A DNA stretch of 5,170 nucleotides, taken from Azoarcus sp. Its GTDB lineage: Bacteria > Pseudomonadota > Gammaproteobacteria > Burkholderiales > Rhodocyclaceae. Position numbers and translations under genes: made by a program. The stretch's first letter is position 1. Every line of letters starts with the position of its first letter. The DNA lies in contig JAIRLA010000265.1 of assembly GCA_031259795.1 (NCBI GenBank), positions 1 through 5,170 on the forward strand, in the 5' to 3' direction. Below, piece after piece: positions 1 through 5,170 of the stretch. The notes beneath the pieces are model-generated. The model worked only from the letters and a program-made list of their open reading frames with translations. It made no database searches and was not told where the DNA came from.

Positions 1-240
1 GCGCGGAACAATCGAGATGTAACACCTGTTACCCCGAAAAAACACATGAACCAGCAACACATGAACCAGCTTTACCCGGTGGCGACTACCAGCCCGACCG
101 ACCGGGAAGCCTTCGAGGAACGGGCCGCGATCATGGCATTTGATGGCGAGATGTCCCGCGCCGAAGCCGAAAGTCTGGCGGCCTTCCAGACAGCACCAAC
201 CAATCGAGAAAGGAGTTTGAAATGGAAGCAAAGCAATTGA
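1..240 (+). CDS. C-terminal part of an accessory-element protein, entering from the left edge
   Basis: The frame is open from base 1 to the TGA at 238-240, so this is probably the end of a longer gene. ATG codons at 46 and 61 are possible starts, but neither has a purine-rich Shine-Dalgarno sequence in front. The residues before base 46 read DVTPVTPKK. That VTP-VTP pattern, followed by a charged segment (ERAAIMAFDGEMSRAEAE, about codons 41-58 from base 1), resembles, from memory, C-terminal tails of replication or primase-type proteins and small proteins of betaproteobacterial prophages and integrative elements. No catalytic motif is visible and I do not assign a function. The gene overlaps the next small gene by 19 bases, which suggests coupled translation in one operon. 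It contains a five-codon tandem duplication. Coding status is fairly likely; identity is uncertain. Confidence 0.5.
   Translation, partial: ARNNRDVTPVTPKKHMNQQHMNQLYPVATTSPTDREAFEERAAIMAFDGEMSRAEAESLAAFQTAPTNRERSLKWKQSN
41..70 (+). repeat. 15-bp perfect tandem duplication, in frame
   Basis: AACACATGAACCAGC occurs at 41-55 and again, without a gap or mismatch, at 56-70. Fifteen bases equal five codons, so the reading frame is kept and the protein reads HMNQ-Q-HMNQ. Each copy carries an ATG, which is why two candidate starts lie 15 bases apart. It looks like a recent slippage duplication in a tolerant linker region. Confidence 0.9.
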
Positions 241-448
241 AAGACCCGAGACTTGCCGATCTTGTCGCCGCCTTGGGCCGCATCACATCCTGATTTTGCG
301 GGGCGGGAAAAAGCAGATTCAGGCGATCAAACAGCAATCCGACATCGTCATCGCCCTGTCGGAACTTGTCGGTGAGGGCGCGCTTGTAAAAGCCATCGAT
401 AGATTACCGGGCGTGCCGCCCTCAATGATAGAGGATTACGTCGACTGA
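222..448 (+). pseudogene. Small accessory gene, apparently frameshifted
   Basis: An ATG at 222 follows a textbook AGGAG (211-215) at six bases, but the frame reads only 23 codons (MEAKQLKDPRLADLVAALGR, then ITS) and stops at TGA 291-293. Protein-like sequence resumes at about 290 in another frame: a charged, helix-friendly stretch (GGKKQIQAIKQQSDIVIALS), then a leucine- and valine-rich segment, ending in MIEDYVD at TGA 446-448. Upstream of about 284 that second frame reads like non-coding translation. One inserted base near 288-290 would join both parts into a protein of about 75 residues. The likely reading is therefore a single-base deletion in a once-intact gene, or a sequencing error. I do not recognise the family. 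The start overlaps the previous gene, so the two were probably one transcript. A separate 23-residue peptide at 222-293 remains possible. Confidence 0.5.
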
Positions 449-454
449 AAACCA

Positions 455-489
455 CCCCGCCCCCAAAGTGTACAGAACGGGGGGAGGGG
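455..489 (+). repeat. G/C-tract inverted repeat after the accessory genes
   Basis: CCCCGCCCCC (455-464) faces GGGGGAGGGG (480-489) across a 15-base loop, giving nine G-C pairs with one G-A mismatch. It begins seven bases after the stop at 448, where a terminator would be expected, but no T-run follows directly. It may be a Rho-independent-like structure lacking its U-tract, an mRNA 3'-end stabiliser, or simply a G-rich tract. The rest of 449-616 holds no gene I can support. Confidence 0.4.
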
Positions 490-616
490 AGCATGAGGCG
501 GGACTCCAGGATGATGCTCCATGGACGATGGCGGGTGTCGTTTTTTTTTACATGATGCGTTCCCCGCAAAGTCCACGCTTCATAATATCGTTTATTTTCA
601 ATTGTTTGCAAAATCA

Positions 617-632
617 GGCATGCGAATTGCTG
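617..632 (+). promoter_or_regulatory. Sigma-54 (RpoN) -24/-12 promoter of the PEP-CTERM gene
   Basis: AGGCATGCGAATTGCT (616-631) fits the consensus TGGCACGN4TTGCW. The invariant GG is at 617-618, the GC at 629-630, and exactly ten bases lie between them. Mismatches are only the leading T and the C of GGCAC. Transcription would start about 12 bases after the GC, near 642, leaving a leader of about 45 bases before the ATG at 687. Established knowledge: PEP-CTERM genes in several betaproteobacteria are controlled by RpoN with the PrsK/PrsR two-component pair, so site and gene type agree. An enhancer site should lie further upstream. Confidence 0.7.
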
Positions 633-673
633 AAGTAACCGCGGCAATTCCTCTTCGCCTCCCCATCAGAAAG

Positions 674-678
674 AAAGG
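674..678 (+). promoter_or_regulatory. Ribosome binding site that sets the PEP-CTERM start
   Basis: AAAGG lies eight bases before ATG 687. It overlaps the in-frame GTG at 678, which therefore has no usable site of its own. This favours ATG 687 and removes three residues (MRK) from the longest reading. Confidence 0.6.
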
Positions 679-686
679 TGCGAAAA

Positions 687-1397
687 ATGTTGAAGATATC
701 TCTCGGTACCCTGGCGGCCACGGCGGTGTTGGGCCTGGCTTCCCAGACGGCGCAGGCCGCCCCTGTATCCTGGGCGGACTGGGTATCCATTGGCAATAGC
801 TCCGCGGCTGGAGTGATCAACGTCGGCAATGAAACCATCGGTTTGGGGCTCAGTAGTTCGTCGCCTCTGGCGGGTGCTTCCCACACGGGCGGCGGCATCA
901 ATTACTGGACCAATCCTTCAACCTATCAAAGTCCCGTTGTCGATAACGCGCCCGGTGGTTCCGGCATCATTGCCCTGGACCCTGCCGGGACGGTTACCAT
1001 CACCTTCACCCAAGCTGTTCACAACCCCATCCTGGCGCTGGCAAGCTGGAACGGGAATCATGTGGAATTCGCCCCGGGAACACAGATAGAATATCTGGGC
1101 TCCGGTCCGGGTTATTGGGGAGAAGGTTCTTTCGCCAATACCACCGCCAATTCGTTCGATGGCGTCGGTGAGCTGCATGGAATCATCCAGTTGGTGGGCG
1201 ATTTCACTTCCATCACCTTCACCCATACAAGTGAATACTGGCATGGTCTCACGGTCGGCATCATGGGATTGACGCCTCCTCCTTCTTCCGGCGTGCCTGA
1301 ACCGGCAAGCCTGATCCTGCTTGGCTTGGGCGCGACGGGCTTGCTCGCGGCCCGGCGGCGCAACAGGCGCGGGGCGCGGGCGGTTTTCGTAAAATAA
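687..1397 (+). CDS. Secreted PEP-CTERM sorting-domain protein
   Basis: A 236-residue exported protein expected to be processed by an exosortase (EpsH/XrtA type) and released to, or held at, the cell surface with exopolysaccharide. Residues 1-24 are a signal peptide: a lysine near the start, a hydrophobic core, and an AQA cleavage motif at 22-24. The mature part has no cysteine and is rich in Gly, Ser, Thr and aromatics, with alternating beta-strand patterns (VTITFTQAV about 103-111, GDFTSITFTH 171-180). Landmarks are GGGINYW (68-74), VVDNAP (84-89), GYWG (142-145), GELHGIIQ (161-168) and EYWHGLTVGI (183-192). Together these resemble, from memory, a recurring beta-sandwich PEP-CTERM family without known activity. 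The sorting tail is complete: VPEP 203-206, hydrophobic 208-221, RRRNRR 223-228. An extra eight residues follow the basic cluster. No exosortase gene lies in the window. Own sigma-54-type promoter and terminator, so monocistronic. Confidence 0.9.
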   Translation: MLKISLGTLAATAVLGLASQTAQAAPVSWADWVSIGNSSAAGVINVGNETIGLGLSSSSPLAGASHTGGGINYWTNPSTYQSPVVDNAPGGSGIIALDPAGTVTITFTQAVHNPILALASWNGNHVEFAPGTQIEYLGSGPGYWGEGSFANTTANSFDGVGELHGIIQLVGDFTSITFTHTSEYWHGLTVGIMGLTPPPSSGVPEPASLILLGLGATGLLAARRRNRRGARAVFVK

Positions 1398-1410
1398 AAA
1401 TCCTGACCGG

Positions 1411-1438
1411 AAAAAGCGGCCCGCGAGGCCGCTTTTTT
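1411..1438 (+). terminator. Intrinsic terminator, usable in both directions
   Basis: GCGGCC (1416-1421) pairs with GGCCGC (1427-1432) around a CGCGA loop. Five A residues precede the stem and six T residues follow it. It lies 13 bases after the PEP-CTERM stop. Read from the other strand it has the same form with a T5 tail, so it can also end the purB operon transcript that arrives from the right and whose last gene stops at 1459. Confidence 0.92.
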
Positions 1439-1458
1439 CATGCGCCGTCACGCGGCGT

Positions 1459-1776
1459 TCATACCGCGAACACCTGTTTCACCCGCAAGGTTTCGCCGCG
1501 CTCGGCGAGGCCGATCAGGCGGTCGATATTGGGGTGCCGCCCGGGATTCTGGCGGGCGTCCTCGCTGTGCTCGCCGTACAGTTCCAGCCCTTTTTTCGCC
1601 GCTTCCGGCGTAATCGCGCCATAGAGCTGGGCAAGGTGATTGTAGACGGCGAGCGAACCCGCCTGGCCGGGCTTGTTTTCTATCGTCGACGCCACCATGC
1701 CGTGGGTGTCGATGAGATTCATGGCCGCCAGATGCGAGATGCCGGGCAGGGTCTTGAGCGTTTCGGAAAAACTCAT
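1459..1776 (-). CDS. DUF2322-like small conserved protein
   Basis: A 105-residue soluble protein with no signal peptide, membrane segment or cysteine. The shape and motifs match what I recall of DUF2322, a family of about 100 residues known mainly from betaproteobacteria: an N-terminal SFSETLKTLPGISHL, a middle PGQAGSLAVYNHLAQLYGAI (36-55), and near the end GRHPNIDRL (79-87). The biochemical function is not known to me. The start ATG (1774-1776) is preceded by GGAAGGGGGA within the 18-base gap after the purB stop, so translation should be efficient. The short same-strand gap implies co-transcription with purB, and the bidirectional terminator at 1411-1438 would close the transcript. Family assignment is from memory; that the gene is real is nearly certain. 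Confidence 0.8.
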   Translation of the reverse strand: MSFSETLKTLPGISHLAAMNLIDTHGMVASTIENKPGQAGSLAVYNHLAQLYGAITPEAAKKGLELYGEHSEDARQNPGRHPNIDRLIGLAERGETLRVKQVFAV

Positions 1777-1794
1777 TTCGATTTTCCCCCTTCC

Positions 1795-3192
<1,398 letters not shown>

Positions 3193-3201
3193 CCGCCCTG
3201 A

Positions 3202-3228
3202 TCCGGCCCGCTCTCGTTCCGGGCCGGA
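3202..3228. repeat. Inverted repeat in the purB-apaG divergent spacer
   Basis: TCCGGCCCG (3202-3210) and CGGGCCGGA (3220-3228) form a perfect nine-base-pair stem with a nine-base loop. No T-tract follows on either strand, so it is not a standard terminator. A weaker stem lies next to it: CCACCGGC (3251-3258) with GCCGGCGG (3270-3277), one mismatch. Both lie between the divergent starts of purB and apaG, so an operator or leader-RNA structure is possible. The 138-base spacer contains no gene. Confidence 0.6.
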
Positions 3229-3300
3229 ATCCCCGGCCATTCCAGTCATTCCACCGGCCCGGATCGCGAGCCGGCGGTTTCTTCATGGGAGTCCGCCTGC

Positions 3301-3684
3301 GTGAAGACGCCCGCGCCGCACAGCATCAGCATCGAAGCCGTCGCTGAATTCGTCCCCGCCCAGTCCTGCCCCGGCGAGGATCATTTCGCCTTCGTCTATC
3401 ACGTCACCATCCGCAACACCGGGACGATGGCGGCAAGGCTCATCAGCCGCCACTGGATCATCACCGATGGCGCCGACCGGGTGCAGGAAATTCACGGACA
3501 GGGCGTCATTGGCGAACAACCCCGCCTCGTTCCCGGCGAAGTGTTTCGTTATTCGTGCGGCTGCGCGCTCGAAACTCCGGTGGGGACGATGCAGGGCAGT
3601 TATCTGATGGAGACCGACGACGGCCAGCGCTTCGAGGCGGAAATTCCGGCGTTCATGCTGGCGATGCCGAAGACCTTGCATTGA
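3301..3684 (+). CDS. apaG: ApaG domain protein
   Basis: A 127-residue stand-alone ApaG protein with an immunoglobulin/fibronectin-III-like beta-sandwich fold. The family is annotated as linked to Co2+/Mg2+ tolerance and to diadenosine-tetraphosphate metabolism, because enterobacterial apaG lies beside apaH; its exact activity is not settled. Diagnostic segments are FVYHVTIRNTG (31-41), RHWIITD (50-56), GQGVIGEQP (67-74 region), PGEVFRYSCGCALETPVGTM (78-97) and GSYLMETDDG (99-108), all in the usual order and at the usual length. The start is GTG 3301: GGGAG (3287-3291) lies nine bases before it and no ATG exists in frame upstream. The gene diverges from purB and converges with argJ. No clear terminator with a T-run follows; a six-base-pair stem (3718-3723 with 3742-3747) is the only candidate. 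Confidence 0.95.
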   Translation: MKTPAPHSISIEAVAEFVPAQSCPGEDHFAFVYHVTIRNTGTMAARLISRHWIITDGADRVQEIHGQGVIGEQPRLVPGEVFRYSCGCALETPVGTMQGSYLMETDDGQRFEAEIPAFMLAMPKTLH

Positions 3685-3755
3685 GATCGAGCGCGGCGTC
3701 CTGTCATGCAACGGACGGCTCGCGCCCGACGGCTTCCCGCGGCGAGCGCGGACGG

Positions 3756-3786
3756 TTCATGAGCAATTCATGAGCAATTCATGAAC
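3756..3786. repeat. 11-bp tandem repeat across the argJ stop codon
   Basis: TTCATGAGCAA occurs at 3756-3766 and 3767-3777, followed by a partial third copy, TTCATGA (3778-3784). The argJ stop (TGA on the minus strand, 3779-3781) lies in the third copy. Read along argJ, the stop comes before the repeated units, so gain or loss of a unit would not change the protein. Confidence 0.9.
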
Positions 3787-5017
3787 GGTAGTCGGCGTTG
3801 ATCTTCACGTAATCGTAAGAAAGATCGCATGTCCACACCGTCGCCCTGGCCTGCCCGCGCGCCAGATCGACGCGCACGGTGAGTTCGGCGTTTTCCATGA
3901 TTCTCGCGCCCGTCTCCTCGGCATAAGCCGCCGCCCGGCCGCCGCGTTCGGCGACGAGCGTTTCCTCGTCCGGGTTGCCGAGCCAGACGCGCAGACGGCC
4001 GACATCGAGATCGGCGATGCCGGCGTAGCCGATGGCGGCGAGAATGCGGCCCAGATTGGGATCGGAAGCGAAAAAAGCGGTCTTGACGAGCGGCGAATGC
4101 GCCACGGCGTAGGCGACGCGGCGGCATTCCTCGCGGCTCGCGCCGCCTTCGACCACGATGCTCATGAATTTGGTGGCGCCCTCGCCGTCGCGGACGATGG
4201 CTTGCGCCAGACGCACGGCGACCGCGCCAATGGCGTCGGCAAGCGCGCGGAATCCGGCGCCGCTGGCCGCGATTTCGTCATTGCCCGCCCGCCCGGTGGC
4301 GATGACGATGAAAGAATCATTGGTCGATGTGTCGCCATCGACGGTAATGCTGTTGAATGAAGCGTCCGCCGCTTCGCGGACGATCGCCTCGAGCGCTGGC
4401 TGGCTCACCGCCGCGTCGCAGGCGATGAAGCCCAGCATAGTCGCCATGCCGGGATGGATCATGCCCGCGCCCTTGGCGATGCCGGTGATGGTGACCGTCC
4501 TGCCGTCGATCTCGATCCGCCGCGAGGCGGCCTTGGCGACGGTATCGGTCGTCATGATCGCGTGCGCGGCGTCGAACCAGCCATCGGCCCGCGCGTCCGC
4601 CGCCGCGCGCGGCAGCGCGGCGAGCAGGCGATCCATGGGCAATGGCTCCAGAATCACCCCGGTGGAAAACGGCAAGACCTGATGAGGCGCGATGGCGAGC
4701 GTCTCCGCCAGCGCCCGGCAAGCGGCGCGGGCGTCGGCCAGGCCCTGTTCGCCCGTGCCCGCGTTGGCGATGCCGGTGTTGATGACCAGGGCGCGGATGC
4801 CGCCGCCCGCCGCCAAATGTTCCCGGCACACCATGACGGGCGCGGCGCAGAAACGGTTCTGCGTGAAAACGCCCGCCACATGACTGCCCGGCGCCAGTTC
4901 GATGACCGTCAGGTCGCGCCGCCCGGCCCTGCGTATGCCCGCTTCCGCCACGCCCAGCCGCACCCCGGCAACCGCCGGCAGTCCGGCTGGATTTGGTGTT
5001 GTCAGATTGACCGCCAT
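3779..5017 (-). CDS. argJ: Glutamate N-acetyltransferase / amino-acid acetyltransferase (ornithine acetyltransferase)
   Basis: ArgJ moves the acetyl group from N-acetylornithine to glutamate, closing the cyclic arginine pathway; bifunctional members also make N-acetylglutamate from acetyl-CoA. It is made as a proenzyme that cuts itself before a threonine, and the alpha and beta chains form the active cytosolic complex. The 412-residue reading is full length. Visible are the oxyanion pair in FSTG (Thr119, Gly120), Lys182 and the cleavage motif [14 protein letters not shown] (182-195) with nucleophile Thr193 after Ala192, [15 protein letters not shown] (221-235), RDGEGATKF (276-284) with Glu279, and the C-terminal [10 protein letters not shown] ending in Ser412. 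GAGG (5027-5030 on the plus strand) lies nine bases before the ATG. Whether this enzyme is mono- or bifunctional cannot be decided here. The gene is intact and converges on apaG. Confidence 0.97.
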   Translation of the reverse strand: MAVNLTTPNPAGLPAVAGVRLGVAEAGIRRAGRRDLTVIELAPGSHVAGVFTQNRFCAAPVMVCREHLAAGGGIRALVINTGIANAGTGEQGLADARAACRALAETLAIAPHQVLPFSTGVILEPLPMDRLLAALPRAAADARADGWFDAAHAIMTTDTVAKAASRRIEIDGRTVTITGIAKGAGMIHPGMATMLGFIACDAAVSQPALEAIVREAADASFNSITVDGDTSTNDSFIVIATGRAGNDEIAASGAGFRALADAIGAVAVRLAQAIVRDGEGATKFMSIVVEGGASREECRRVAYAVAHSPLVKTAFFASDPNLGRILAAIGYAGIADLDVGRLRVWLGNPDEETLVAERGGRAAAYAEETGARIMENAELTVRVDLARGQARATVWTCDLSYDYVKINADYRS

Positions 5018-5170
5018 GTTTCTTTACCTCAACTGTTCGCCAGCGCGATGGCCGCCGCGCCGTGTTTCCAATCCGGGGATCTCGCACCCGAAAGTCATGT
5101 CAGCGCCGCTTCGTGTGGAACAACGCCCCCTTCCCGCCTCCGCCGCCCGGACGGGGAAGGATAATCCTTT
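5018..5170. other. Non-coding argJ upstream region with inverted repeats
   Basis: I see no convincing gene here. Minus-strand frames from the right edge read as low-complexity Arg/Gly sequence. Two structures stand out: CCTTCCC (5129-5135) pairs with GGGAAGG (5154-5160) in a seven-base-pair stem with an 18-base loop, and AAGGATAATCCTT (5157-5169) is a perfect palindrome around one central base. The two overlap, so they could be alternative folds. They may belong to the end of an unseen gene to the right or to argJ control. Confidence 0.45.

Noticed and set aside
281..298. Programmed frameshift like that of prfB at the TGA of the small gene
   Set aside because: The continuing frame needs a -1 (or +2) change, not the +1 used by prfB, and there is no CTTTGA-type site or X-XXY-YYZ heptamer before the stop.
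525..549. Possible terminator at the nine-T run
   Set aside because: The only stem before it (GGACGA with TCGTTT) is six pairs with two G-T wobbles and uses the T-run itself as part of the stem.
449..677. tRNA, CRISPR array or attachment site in the gap after the accessory genes
   Set aside because: No cloverleaf-like arms, no regularly spaced repeats, and no duplicated site can be shown inside this window.
521..799. Plus-strand open frame across the PEP-CTERM promoter and signal peptide region
   Set aside because: It spans a non-coding AT-rich leader and the first part of a well-supported gene in another frame; no family resemblance.
4317..5164. Long open frames on both strands overlapping argJ (4454-5164 plus, 4317-5087 minus)
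   Set aside because: They are shadows of argJ in other frames, with low-complexity Arg/Gly/Ala sequence and no convincing ribosome binding site.
5018..5170. C-terminal end of secA or another gene running in from the right on the minus strand
   Set aside because: No SecA zinc-binding tail or other recognisable sequence appears in any of the three frames.

Overview
The window is GC-rich chromosomal DNA, most likely from a betaproteobacterium of the Rhodocyclales/Nitrosomonadales type. This rests on the protein styles (455-residue PurB, ArgJ, ApaG, a DUF2322-like protein) together with a PEP-CTERM surface protein behind a sigma-54-type promoter. It is inference, since no rRNA or other marker gene is present.

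Layout. Positions 1-448 (+) look like the last genes of an accessory or integrated element. A reading frame enters from the left edge and ends at 240, and it carries an in-frame 15-bp tandem duplication. It overlaps a small second gene that has a strong ribosome binding site but is interrupted by an apparent frameshift (222-448). Positions 449-686 are non-coding and hold a G/C-rich hairpin, a T-tract and a very good GG-N10-GC (-24/-12) promoter. That promoter leads into a 236-residue secreted PEP-CTERM protein (687-1397, +), closed by a strong terminator that can work in both directions (1411-1438).

From 1459 on, the window is core metabolism. On the minus strand purB (adenylosuccinate lyase, purine synthesis) is followed after 18 bases by a small DUF2322-like gene, probably as one operon. 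apaG (+) diverges from purB across a 138-base spacer with two hairpins. argJ (-; ornithine acetyltransferase of the cyclic arginine pathway) converges on apaG, and its stop codon lies in an 11-bp tandem repeat. The last 153 bases are the argJ upstream region, with inverted repeats and no gene I can support.

How the genes work together: purB and the DUF2322-like gene are probably co-transcribed. apaG and argJ are neighbours only by position. The PEP-CTERM protein should depend on an exosortase/EPS locus elsewhere in the genome, because none is present here. I see no clear new multi-gene system. The best leads are the sigma-54 promoter of the PEP-CTERM gene, the broken small gene at the accessory border, and the uncharacterised gene tied to purB.
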